From Lanius collurio (lineage: Eukaryota; Chordata; Aves; Passeriformes; Laniidae): a DNA stretch of 64,000 nt. The translations under genes and the position numbers were made by a program. The stretch covers positions 5,428,256 through 5,492,255 of the forward strand of contig JACBWW010000045.1 of NCBI GenBank assembly GCA_020086605.1, read 5' to 3'. Within the stretch, counting starts at the first letter, position 1. Each line of letters begins with the position of its first letter. Of the stretch, positions 26,101-38,184 are shown in pieces. The notes below the pieces were generated by a model. The model was given only the letters and a program-made list of their open reading frames with translations. It did no database searches and was not told where the DNA came from.

Positions 26101-28301
26101 ACTTGCTTAAATCATGACTTTAGTATTCTTCTGGAAGTTCCCCTGGCAGGCCGTTTACCTCAGAGTCAGCCACAGTTTCCTGACACAAAGAAGAAATTGC
26201 CTCTGAATAAAAGCCCGCTGGAAATGATCAATCTTCCATAGCAGCAGTGAGCTACTGGAACAGAGAGCAAAAAGTTATATTGCCTTTTCTGCCCTGTTAC
26301 TGACTCCTGGGTATGGCTGCAGAGGAGACAAAGCTTTCTCTGTGGAGTGGAAGGAACTAAATATAAAACTGCTAATTAAGCCCAGACAAAATTACTTTTA
26401 TGGTGTGTTTCCTACAGGTAACATCCCATGGCTGTGGCAGATTTTATGGGGAAATTAGGGCCAGCTGAGGAAATGGCACTGCTGTTGTGCTTGTGGTGGC
26501 TGTCCCTGGAAACAAATAACACAGGATATTCTGTGGTGACCTTACCTCCTGCAGTGGAGCATGAGGCAGGAGGAACTCTTCAAATGGTAGTTGTGGGTGT
26601 CAGGTTTTCCCAATTTAATTGTAGTTGCTGGTGGAGTTAGCAAGGAGGTGCAGAAAGGCACCTTTTGCCTCTGTCACCTGTCAGAGCCTGTTTATTGAAG
26701 ACCTGGTTAGTAAAGCTGTAGTTCAAAAGGGGACCTCAAAGCACCAAGTGGGACAAAGGCCAGCTGGGAGATGACCCAAGAGAGCAGCCATGGCAGGAGG
26801 GATGTGCTGGGTACCCAGATGTGCTTCCCTGAAATGTTGGTGTGTGTCACCCACAAGCATTTGCAATCCCCGTGTGTTGATTGGAACTTTAAAATTGCTT
26901 TAAAACAAAGAATTTCTAAGCTTGTAATTGGATTTTGTGTTTGTTTGTTTGTTTTTTCTTCTGTTAGTTGCCTCCTTGATGAAATTTTGTTTTCTTATAC
27001 TAATTGTTGTTCAGGAGACCCAGATTAGATTTTCTTTTTATAATGACTTTGGAGATGCAAAGGAGCAAGGAGACTCAAAACATTTCAGGAAGGCAAAGAC
27101 AACTGGAACTGTAGAAATTCCTTAAATTTGTCCAGAATTTTTAGTCTACATTCTTTAAATTCAGGGAACTGGAAAAGTTTAAGGTCTTGTTTTACTGGTA
27201 AAATCTTTACTTTAAAATAGATCCTTGATGTCATGCATGAGATAAATCATAGCAGGGGTTGTTTTGACACTCTGGAGTGTTGTTATATTATGCACTGGTT
27301 TCCCAAGAGATCTTAAAATTTAACAAGCAGAGGCCAGTGTGAGTAATGAAATGAGGCAGCAGTGCAGCCATTTCAATTACACTTTTATTACCCAGCCATT
27401 CTTCCTACAGTGCTTTGGACTTTTTGCAATGCTTACCAGAGGATGAAGTGCTTCGTGTGAAGGAAGGGGAGCTCTGATTTTCTGACTAAGTGGGCACTGT
27501 GATTTCAACCTGCTTTGACAGCAGGGCTGGGGCTGCAGCAGTTCGGAGAGAAGGGATGCTCTCCTTAACTTGAATGGCTGAGATCTCACTCAGAGTTATA
27601 ATATTTGATAATTATCAATATTGTTAGGAACAGAGGTTTAGGTTTCTTTGGTTTTGAAGATGATATTTCAAGTCTGTGGTTAACAGTGATTACTTTTTTT
27701 TTTTCCCCTCCCCAGCAGGCCACTACAACAGCTTTAATATTAATCATGTCCCTTATCTGTTTTAACTGCTTATCTCATAGTTATCTGCTTGTACTCTGAA
27801 TTATTCCTGAGTGCTTCTTTCTAATATAGGCTATCATCTAGAAAGGCTATTAAATTTTTTGAGGAGTTCTAATGCAACTTGTACTTTAGATTATGAACAT
27901 AACTTCCCTTTTCATGCACAGACAGCAACAAGCATGTTGTTATATGTAGAAATACGCAGTTAGACATCTGAGAGTTTAAACCATCCTTCTCATTTATTCC
28001 ATTTTAGGGAGCAATTGGAAGTTATCACAGGGGATTACATTAACATGACTTTCCATTTAGGACTGCAATAACAGCACCAGGCACAGGAACTCCTCTTGGG
28101 CTACACAGGACATTGAACAGCTTTTGTTTCTGGAGTCAGTTTATCTCGTGGCCTCTACTTGCTTTAGGGGTGCACCTAAGGTGATATTTCAGGTGGCCCT
28201 TGAGCCCTCAGCGTGGTCACTCCAACGAGTGGCCAGTGCAGGTGGCCCCGAGGGTTTGCTGGGCTCCCTTCAGCCAGTGCAGGGATGGCTCCTGCTCCCC
28301 T
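20181..28301. other. Gene-free stretch
   Basis: No recognised gene. Moderately GC-rich patches occur at about 20870-21260, 25900-26060 and 26420-26640; the rest is AT-rich. The minus-strand frame at 21095-21616 (173 codons) and others nearby have no recognisable domain. One likely CR1 remnant near 22750 is listed separately. A short TTTG tract lies at 26932-26959. Confidence 0.55.
22746..22801 (-). mobile_element. Probable CR1 LINE 3' end remnant
   Basis: The plus strand reads cacagataaggttggagag at about 22759, followed by a gatctctgtgctcaccaggtcca block. This matches the reverse complement of the terminal CR1 segment, remembered as a facatagaatggttgg-type start followed by rapid passage to aaggacct, gatcat and agtccaac. 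Similarity stops after about 55 bases, so this is a very short or heavily decayed copy. A plus-orientation CR1-like block lies close by at about 22855-22880. The call rests on remembered motifs only. Confidence 0.45.
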
Positions 28302-28349
28302 CCCGTGGAGGTGCTGCCCACACCCCGTGGAGGTGCTGCCCACACCCCG
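28302..28349. repeat. 22-bp tandem duplication (about 2 copies)
   Basis: The unit gtggaggtgctgcccacacc plus two C occurs twice back to back, at 28305-28326 and 28327-28348, with no mismatch inside the units. It lies in a GC-rich patch (about 28190-28375). The identity suggests a recent duplication and a possible length polymorphism. The overlapping open frames on both strands are not recognised as genes. Confidence 0.92.
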
Positions 28350-30048
28350 GGCAGCCTGGGGCTGGTTGGGGTTATTGAATCCCCATCAGAACACACCAAC
28401 TCTCATCCTAATGCAGTGTCATTAGAAATCTCCCTCCATGTCTAAGATAATTGTTAATTTAGACCACTTGTGTCTTTCTGAGATTAGTGAGGAGGGAATG
28501 TATTTCTCCTCCTTTTACCAGCAGCCCTGTTCAACCCTTTTGCTGAATGGAAAGCGATTACAGGGCTCAGCTGACAAGCTACAATTTTTTCAATTCCTGA
28601 AATGTCGTTTATAATAACAGCAATGACTAGCACAGCACACCTACAGTATCTGTGTTGTGAGGGAACTCTGATTAGAATTTCAGCTGGTACCAAGGGGGGA
28701 GCTGTTTGTGCAGAGGGAGGCAGTTAAGCTGCTATTCATGTCCACAGCTACTCTGGCTAGCAACGAGAATTCACATTTCTTATTAAAAAAAAAATAAGAA
28801 TTTGACAGTATAAATGCAAACTGCCTCCACTGATGGAATATTATTAAATTCTTCTGATTAGAAACGGATGTGCAACATTTGCCCCTTACAGAAAGTGGTG
28901 CAGTGAGAGCATATGTGGGAAACGGGGAAAATTCAATTTTAGAAAAATGCAAAGGAAAAGTTTTTCTTCCTCTTTGCTATTTCTGCTCTGAGGGGGGAAA
29001 AAAAAAGTGAAAAAGGCTGACAGATCTAGTGTTTGAGAGCAGAGCTGTATTTCTTTGCCCATCTTAGGCAGGGGTTTTGTTGTTTTCTTTTTAACTAGCA
29101 CATGTTACCAAAACTCCTAAATGTGCTGGAATGTGCATGGAGCTCCCAGTGCAGGTGGAACAGTTCTGGTCTAGGTATAGCACTCTGAAACTTGGGAGGT
29201 TTATGAGCTGCATGGCTGGGCACCAGGTCCTACAGGTGTGTTGGGACCTCAGCAAAGCTCCCACCATGGTTGTGTCATGACACTGCTTTTATTGCCCCTC
29301 CACACCCCAAATCCAGGCCCCTGCAGGAAGAGCCCTGCAGTGCTGAGGGTTGGCCCAGGAGTGGCTGCTCTTGTTCAATTCACTGTCTGTGGCTGCCCAG
29401 ACCTTAATAGGTGTTGGGCACTCTTATTTTCCCTTGCAATATCAGTGAGCTGGAATTGGCTTCTAATTATGCACCTCTTTTTTCACTTTGCTTCTGAGCT
29501 CAGAAAGGAGCATTTTGTAGGACAAAATAAAGTGAATATCTTGATGCAAAGAATTTCAATCAGAATTGCTTCTCAGCCATTTAGCCAGCCAGCCTGTTCA
29601 ATTTGGGATGGATGACACACTTCTCTGCCTCCTTTTACTTTTTTTAATCAGTCTCATAAAATACACCACTGCAGCATAAAGAATGTTCCATCTGACAATA
29701 TGCATACGTATTTTCCAGGAATAAATTAGGACATTTCCCAATGCTCCAGCACATCACTGTTTAATATAGGCCAATAGATCAAAGGCAACCAGTGTAGTTT
29801 CCCTCCTGGGGCTGTTAAAGCCACTATAAATGTGACCCTTTCTAATATGTGCTGTATTATTTAGAAAGCTGGAGTTAATCTATTCAAGAAGTTATTGAAT
29901 TTGGGCTTCTTTCTAAGTTCATCTTTCTGTGGTTTGTAAAAATATGTCTCTGGTTATCAAGTTAATTTTTAGTTCCCACCTGCACCTCCCACCCTGTGTT
30001 ACTTTGGGACTGTGACCCAGCAGCCACCAGGAACAGACCCAGGCAGGA

Positions 30049-30074
30049 ACTTCACCTTCCACACTTCACCTTCC
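30049..30074. repeat. Short direct repeat, period 14
   Basis: The 12-mer acttcaccttcc occurs at 30049-30060 and again at 30063-30074. It is a minor local duplication without evident function. Confidence 0.8.
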
Positions 30075-31985
30075 ATGTGTTGAGCCCTCCAGTGGTTCAG
30101 GCAGCTCTCACTTCCCTAAGGAATCCAGAGAGGACAATGGGAAGGATCAATTTTTTACATTTGGGATTAATCTCTGCAAAACAATTTCCTTGTTCTGATG
30201 AGTAAACCATATTTTAGTGATTATATCTGTGGGATTTCCCTCACAGTACAACATGAGTAAAGTTGTTGTTGTGTGTGTGTAAGAGAAACAAAGAGTGCTG
30301 TGCATGACTGGTAAAGTTTGATGGAAGTGGATGTCCCAGTCTGAGAGATTCTGGTGTAGGGAATTCACCAAAATATTAAACACAAATGGTAGGTATGAAA
30401 ATTTGGGATCTTGCCTAGAAAGTAATTGATTAAGATGTTGCATTGGCTAAATATTAGCACAGTAAAAGTCATCCCACCACTGAATTATCAGAATCTTAAT
30501 ATGCCTTTAAAATATTTTCTAGCATTTAAGTGAGACTGTACTATTTTATTGAGAAATTATTATTACATATGAATTGGGGGGTAAAGAAGAACAGGGGATT
30601 TTATTCTGTTATGGAAGTTAAAATCAAAAAAAATCCAAACCAGGATAACAAATTCTCCTTTGCTTTTAGCAGTACTCCAGGTACAGGAAGTCAGAGGCTT
30701 CCTGCTATCCAGTATACAGTTTTTACACTAAGAAATGATGGTAAGGCATTTTATTTTGTAATTTGTAGTAAGAGAAATCTGGAACAGCCGTGGTTCTCTG
30801 CCAAATCTTTAACCCAATTTACAGCTATGTCTGTTATCTCTGGTTTTTAATTGGAAGCTATTACTGTCCAGTTTCATTATGAAAATAATAATATTTATAA
30901 ATATAGCAGTATTTACTGGTTTACAGGCAATAGTGCCTATTTTGGTAAAGGGCTGCCATGTTTTTCTCATGCCCACCCAGCTAGGAGCTGCCTGGTGGCC
31001 ACGCTGTGGGATGTCACAGCTCTGCCAAGATTGATGCTCAGCCTTGGGCTCGAGCATTAACTGACCCAACCTTCTGATTGAACAGTGCAATAGAACTCCA
31101 CAGCCTCCATTCCTTCTCTGTCATGTGCTGGAGATATTTATTATCCTCCCTTACACAATTTAGTGCACTTTGGCATATGCTAAGATAAATTACATCAAAG
31201 ATTAGTGAGGTCTTTTATTTTCCCCCGGAGACTGGAATTTAACATTGTGAAACCTCACCAGCATGGCTGTCCCCACCCACCTCCTGTTTAAAACTCACAG
31301 GATGTCAGTTGAGGAATGTTTGCTTAAATCAGCACTAAAAAAAGCACCTGCAATCAGAGTTTCAGACATATTCAAGAGTGGCTGATCACAGAAATCACTT
31401 CTTTCTGCCAGTAAACACAGTGGAGTGGTTGCATGCTCTGGTTGTTAATACAGAGAGGGCTGTGGCAGACTTGCTGTTTCTGCCTTTCCTAGGCATGGTC
31501 TCACAAGTGTTTTGTGATTTAATGAAATTTCAAGGAGCTGAAGTAAAGCATCAAGTTCAGTATAAACAAATCATTTATTACATAAACAAATGGGATCTAA
31601 ATTATGGTGATTTTTCACCTCATACAGATCAGTGTAAGGTAAATACTCATTTAGTTTACACTGTGTAGCTGCAAGAACGCAGATGCATTGAGGTGTTGAA
31701 GAGTAGAGGCTGCAGGGCTGGGGACAATCAAGACTTTCTCTTCCTCTGCCCAGTTTCTGTCTGAGGATGCAGCTTTGTGGCCCACAAGGAAATCTTCCTC
31801 TTGCAGTCTCTCTTGGGGGCTGGTGCTAGTGGAGCCCTTAAATTTTACAAGAGCTGTTCATGCCAAAGGAGACAAAAGAGCCTCAGCCTTTTTCTTCACT
31901 TGCATTTAATTTCCTTCCCTTGCATAGTTTTTTGATCTGTGAAAAACTAATTATTCTTTCATAGAATCTGATCAGTCGAGAAGGG

Positions 31986-32015
31986 AAAAAAAAAAAACAC
32001 AAAAACCCCAAAAAA
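31986..32015. repeat. A/C-rich low-complexity tract
   Basis: A run of 12 A followed by A runs separated by C and CCCC. This is the plus-strand mirror of the G/T tracts found elsewhere in the window. Confidence 0.8.
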
Positions 32016-35000
32016 CTCCTGGTTCTGACCTTTCCTGACATTCATGCTACAGGGCTAAAGCAGCTCTAGCTCGACCCTTGGGTTGTTTTTTTTTTTCCTT
32101 TTTCAACTGGATATTTTACAGACAAAAAAAAATTACTTAATTCCTGTGAAGCTGGAAGTGTGTTGGCCAATTTGAGTTGTCTTTGGGAAATAATCAGGCT
32201 TGGAAAGTTGGTACAGTACGTCAGAGGATAGGTCCAATGGTCCAAGCCTGTCCATGCCCACAGAGAGACACAAGGCAGTTCTAGGATCTCCATATCACAT
32301 GGTTTTAAAAGAAATGGCCTTATAACTCAGAAGGGAATCCTGTTATTGGGGTTGATTGTTCTGTTTGCTGACAGGGATGCTAAAAACTGTTTCTTCCACC
32401 TTGATGGCCAACTGGTCTGTATCTGTGGCTGGGGTGCTGGATCAGGTGTAGCTGTTGTTATCAGGCAGAAAATGTTTCCTATTAGCAAGCTCGACCTTCA
32501 CTTGAACTGTCAGCACTGTTAAGTTGTTGGTAATAACACACATTTGCTCCAGCTTGGTGGAGAGAATATTTTCCTGACCCAAATACAGCTCTCCCATGTG
32601 TCTGTAGCACAGGGCTTGTAAAATATTTTCTTTTTCCTGTGCTTTACCACTAATGATTAATAGTAAACCTAGTGATGAATGTGTGCGAAAGGGTGGCAAT
32701 TATAATTTCATTAATCACCCAATAATTGGGGTCCAGGGCTCAACTGTGACTTTAGGCCTCTCCATCCTAAGGAATTAAAGAGAAATTTCTATTAATCACT
32801 GTGTCCCAGCTGCTGACAGGGCCAGTTCTAACAATAGATCTAATCATTTCAAGATGCATCACAATTAGTGTGAGGATGATAAAGGAGCTGGTCTGAGGCA
32901 GCCTCCAGTCCCGGGGGGCTGCAGGAAGGAGCCTCTCTGCTCCACCAACCATTTCCCTCTAAATGCCAGGCATTAAAGTCAGGCTTCCCTGGAGATTTAG
33001 CAACGTTTCAAGCTTTTAATAAACTTCACCTGCCTTGTGGAGTCTGTTCCAGGCCGGATGGTTGGTTGCAGTTGGGTGTCCCTGGTGATTTGGGGTTGCA
33101 GTTGTTGGGTGGTGCCTGCCACATCTGGAACAAAAGGCATTGAAATTAAGGGTACAGTGTGTTTATTAACTTGTGCATGGAAAAACATCTGGTTGCAATT
33201 CCCTCCCTGTGCCTGGGCTCATTGAGGAGGTTTGAGCAGATGTGTGGTTAAGTGGTAAATTAGGAAAGAGTGCTGTGCCTGATTTTGTGTAACCAAAGAG
33301 CAGCTTTGTGACACCGTTAACAGCCAGCATGTCCAGCTATGCTGGAAACAGCAAAATGCATCTTAAGCTGCTGTTTCAGGCCTCCAGCTGGTAGGAGCAG
33401 TGTTTGTGCAAATCTTCCAGGGAAATTCTTCATACTCCCTGGCTCTCTTCTCTGCCCTAAGTACAGAAATAAATGAATGCACCAATGTGTGAGCAACATT
33501 CTGGAAATAAAGACTCCATGCATAGAGAAATCATGAATTTCCTAAATTCTATCTGTGGAGATAAGACAGAGGTATTCATGTCTGAGATGCTGAAATGATG
33601 TAACTAAGGCAACTGGAATAATAATTTGACATCAAAAGGAAGCTGGTATAAATGAGATTTCAGGGAGTTGTGTACATTTTCCAGAGTTTTATTTAAACTC
33701 TTTTCAGGAAAAGTGCAATTTGTCAGAAACATAAAAATCTGTTGGTATGGTAAATCTCTATGGAAGTTTTTGGTTTTGAATAGAAGATTGAGTGATCTTC
33801 TAGAAACAAATTTTAAGGTTTCCATATTGTAAGCCACAAATTGTGTGTGATGTTAGAAGTGGGTCCATGTTGCAGCATTCACATTCTTGGCCCTTACAGG
33901 TGCCAGGAGATAAAGTAGCCTTCCCCACGAGGGGAAAAACTCAGTTAAGACTTGTTCTGAAAGAAGGTTATCGAACTGAATGGGCTAAAGTGGGGGATAC
34001 AATGGAAAGCAAATGAATTTTGGATGTGGGTTTGATGCTTTAAGCAGGTTAATCATGGGTGGGGTAACTAATAGAGCAGTAAAATCACTGTATTTAAATA
34101 CATTCCTTCAAAACTGGGAATTTGAGGGCCTAGTCCTAGAGCTGGGCTCTTTCTGTGTCCCACCCTTACTCCAAAGAGCGTGACCTTGCTGTCCCCTGCA
34201 TCCATCCCAAACACCCCCCTGTGCAGTGCCAGGCAGTTCCCAGGGAATAGCAGAGGGAACTGGACAAACTGCATGGACTAAGTGGGTTTCAAAAGCTGAA
34301 GTAAAATCTTGATTCAGATTTTGGGTGAATTTCATCTGATTGAGGTGGATCTGAGCAGTTTAAAGGAATGACCTGAGGTGAAGCCAGCACAATCAAGCAC
34401 TTTGTAATTGAAATCAATCTTGGAAAATTATATAATTTTAAGTAATTCAGCCAGTGAATTCAGGTTCCTTTTCAATTCAGCAGCTTTTTGAAAGTGAATT
34501 TAATTCTTCTCCATGGTATCTGCTACTCCTATTGTTTTGTATTTAATTCTGTGAGGCACTGAACTGTTTGCCTTGGTGCTTTGCTTCCTCACCATCAGAC
34601 CTGAGCCCAGGGCTGGGGCAGCTCCTGGAGCTGGGGGTGCTTAGGAAAAGCAGCACAAAGTGTCTGGGCACTAACAGGGCTCAGGGGAGCTGGCAGCAGC
34701 TGGCCCTCCCTGCGAGGCTCAGTTAAACCCTCTCTCTTGGACAGATTTTAAGACTTTTGCCCTTTTCCTGCGTGTAAGCAGCTGTTTCTCCTGTAAATGA
34801 TGCTCCTGCTGATGGGGGAATTTGGAGACTGCTCCCCTTGAGAGTTTTTGCAAACAGCAGTTGTTGCTTTGGAGGGAAGGGGAGCTGGTGTGAAGATTGT
34901 AGGGGCCTTATGAACTCAAGCAAATTTGATTTTATGGGATGTTCACTCAACTTGTATCATAATTTTTTTTTAATTTTTTCCATACACACTTGAAATTGGA

Positions 35001-36828
35001 GGGAATATAGTGTCAAGATGTTTTCAGAGCAAATGGACACACCTTCCTGGGTGAGCTTGGTTTAACATTGTTGGATTTATGTGCCTCCATTACTTACAGG
35101 TGGAACAGGTGACTGCCATAGTCTTTAACAGAGGCACTTTATGATGTGTAAGAGTAGAAATAATTTGAAGATCATGAATTTGGAAATCAATTGCTATTAT
35201 TACACCCCTTCCTTCCTCCTTTCTTTAATAAATATTTCAGATCTTTCCATTGTCTTATATTAATAGGGAATAATACAATGAAAACTTTGTGGAGAAATGT
35301 TGGCTGGTTTGTTTGGGTTTTTTTCCCCTTCAATAAACAAAACAGAAGTCTTTTACATTCTTGTTAATTCATTGGTGTTCACTGCAAAACAATCACATAC
35401 AAAATTTTGAGAATTTTAAGTGGAGTTCAAAGTTACCCCTCTGGAAAGAGATCACTGGGATGGGGTGTTTATGTTAAATTATGTTGTAAACAAAGGAAGT
35501 TTCAGCTTAGACCAAATGCATAAAGAAAGCTGGATTTATATACCAGCATGGAAACATTATATAAAGGAAAGAAACACCATGAAGAAATGTTTCCAGAAAA
35601 CAAATTAATTTTTAAACTGTTTGCTTACTATTACTGTTAGATTTTTTTTGCCAAGTCCTTCAAGTTCTTAAAAGGCTCATCCAATACTTTTTTACAGATA
35701 TGGCAATTTTTTGTCTTCTTTGTTAATGTTGATAGCACTTTGTCACGAAGGAGGAAATAACCCCAGCACCCAGTTTTGAGATAGAAAATAATCACCTTCA
35801 TATTTGGTGCTGAATTACCACTTTTAGTACTGGTTAAGGCAAATGTTCTTTTTTGTCTTCTGTGGTACAGGAACAATTTTTGTCTGAATGTGTTTTGATT
35901 CAGTCCCTCTTTGTTAGACATGAACAGGCATCACTTAGTAAGGGCTTATGTCAAGTAGTACCTGAAGGTGTCTGTGCTTTACAGTAGCTTAATACTCACT
36001 AGTGGGATTATTTTTAATACATTTATACTCCCTTTTAATTTATTTGGATATGTGAAGACTATATAATATTGTAGGAAACTTGCACAAATCTTAAAACAGT
36101 TATCTGGCTTTGCTGATCATATTGAAGATCAGAGCAAGGAAAGAAAGAAATGAAGACAACAACCCCCCCAAATCTGTTTATTTGTTCTTACAGTACCTGT
36201 TTCCTTCTCCTAATGCAATTTTCTTCCTACTTTCTTTCACTGTCACACAGATTTTTATAGATACTCTATAGAGAATAAAGCAGTTTGATATTACACCCTC
36301 CAACAAGGACCCTGCAGGTCCACACACATCAAAATTACTCCAGAACTAATTTCCTTGATGAGGGGTGCTGTTCATTGCAGTGAGTGCTTGTATGTTCTTA
36401 CTGGTGGGCATTTGAGACTGGCATTCTCAGGGCACCCAATTTCCAGTACTCTTTGGGTCATGGAAAAAGACTTGTTGTGTTTTCTTCTGTGAGTACCATA
36501 AATAATGAAATTTCTGCATTTGTCCCTTCCTGGTAGGGACTGAGAGCAGCAGCAGCTGTGTTGGGGCAGGAATTCCCATTTGGGATCCTGCTGGCAAATA
36601 AAAATAGTGGAGCAAAAAGATGTCATTACAATGACTTGTTTTGCCCAGGTTGTGAGAGGCTGTGATTCATTAGCACAAATATGCTACAGAACATAACTGC
36701 TGCAGCCTCAAGTTTTACACAAGTGGAAAGGCAAGAAGAAAATGGATTTTAAGAAGCAGGAGGAGAGGGGAAAAAAGGGAAGTCCCTCTAGCATCAGTTG
36801 AGGGTATTCATTTTCACTTGACATTGAT

Positions 36829-36861
36829 AAAATGAATATGCAGTAAAAATGAATATGCAAT
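36829..36861. repeat. Tandem pair of aaaatgaatatgca units
   Basis: aaaatgaatatgcagt at 36829-36844 is followed by aaaatgaatatgcaat at 36846-36861, with one difference and a period of 17. Each copy contains an ATATGCA core that resembles half of a POU/octamer site. Function is only a possibility. Confidence 0.75.
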
Positions 36862-37074
36862 AAAGAGAAGTTATGTAAAATCACTATAGAGATGAATATT
36901 AGGAATAGCCAATATTCATAAACCTTTGCATAAGATTCTTTTATGTCCTTTATGATTGTTCTTTCACTGTGTCTTCCAGTCATAAGCTCCTCAGTTTAGG
37001 AAAAAAGACATGAAGCCATGTCATACAATTTATGTGTCAGATTTAAGGTAATCTAAAAATGTGTAAGTTTTACC

Positions 37075-37097
37075 TTTTTTTTTTTTTTTTTTTTTTT
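37075..37097. repeat. Poly-T tract (about 23 T)
   Basis: A pure T run followed by GTGGTGAGAATAAA. It may be the reverse-strand tail of an old retroposon, but no body was recognised. Confidence 0.9.
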
Positions 37098-37784
37098 GTG
37101 GTGAGAATAAATTGCTTTAAAACTTGTGCCCTAAAAAGAGTTTTGGGTGTTTACCTTGGTTCAGTAAAGGCAGTTCCTCAAGTAGGGGGCACAATGAGGA
37201 TAGGAAGATTTTCTTATGAATGATGTGGGGAAGTTTCCTTCCCATTTACACCAATCCTTCAGATCCCTAAAACTTCTTTTACCAAAGAGCAGAAGGATAA
37301 TAATTAGAAGTTATATGGTAGTTTTGTTTAGACAAGCAGGACAATATATTTTTGCACTCCCCCATTTTATACTTGGATTAACTTTAGATTCTGGGAGCTT
37401 TCTCATTGTTCCAGTGAATTTAATTTGCTCTCTCAGTAAATTTTGTTGACACTTTTTGCTCTCTGTAATTTAGGATTTCAAGTTCACCTTCAGCTAGGGC
37501 TGCATACCAATGGAGGAAATCTTTCAATATTTTAGTTTTAATTTTTGGTAGTAGGTGTATTTGCAAGCAGGTTTCATGTCCTTGTGTAGCTTATCAGCTC
37601 TACAGCCATGTGCATGCCATGTTTTATTAGAAGGATTTTTAGCAAGAAATGTTTGCTTTTTCATTTTCTTTCTGCTGGTGCTTTGCTCTGTGGCAGTTTT
37701 CTTATGTTTGCTAGAGGTTTTTTGCACTATAGGTGCAATCTGTGAAGAATATATAACATTTCCAATAAAAGTAATTCTTATATC

Positions 37785-38184
37785 NNNNNNNNNNNNNNNN
37801 NNNNNNNNNNNNNNNNNNNNNNNNNNNNNNNNNNNNNNNNNNNNNNNNNNNNNNNNNNNNNNNNNNNNNNNNNNNNNNNNNNNNNNNNNNNNNNNNNNNN
37901 NNNNNNNNNNNNNNNNNNNNNNNNNNNNNNNNNNNNNNNNNNNNNNNNNNNNNNNNNNNNNNNNNNNNNNNNNNNNNNNNNNNNNNNNNNNNNNNNNNNN
38001 NNNNNNNNNNNNNNNNNNNNNNNNNNNNNNNNNNNNNNNNNNNNNNNNNNNNNNNNNNNNNNNNNNNNNNNNNNNNNNNNNNNNNNNNNNNNNNNNNNNN
38101 NNNNNNNNNNNNNNNNNNNNNNNNNNNNNNNNNNNNNNNNNNNNNNNNNNNNNNNNNNNNNNNNNNNNNNNNNNNNNNNNNNNN
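37785..38184. other. Assembly gap (400 N)
   Basis: Exactly 400 undetermined bases. The right flank begins with GG and a run of T, resembling the edge of a G/T or poly-T tract, so simple sequence may have broken the assembly. Open frames that run through the gap (37555-38247 plus, 37711-38223 minus) are artefacts of reading N as open. Confidence 0.99.

Larger units (their letters stand above)
28350..37784. other. Gene-free stretch up to the assembly gap
   Basis: AT-rich sequence with no recognised exon, RNA gene or transposon. It includes a block rich in TAAT/ATTA cores at 32696-32885 and an AT-rich block at 31125-31240, both of which look like possible conserved non-coding DNA, plus A- or T-rich tracts listed separately. 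GC-richer patches at about 34590-34720 and 29230-29400 show no coding features that can be followed. Confidence 0.55.
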
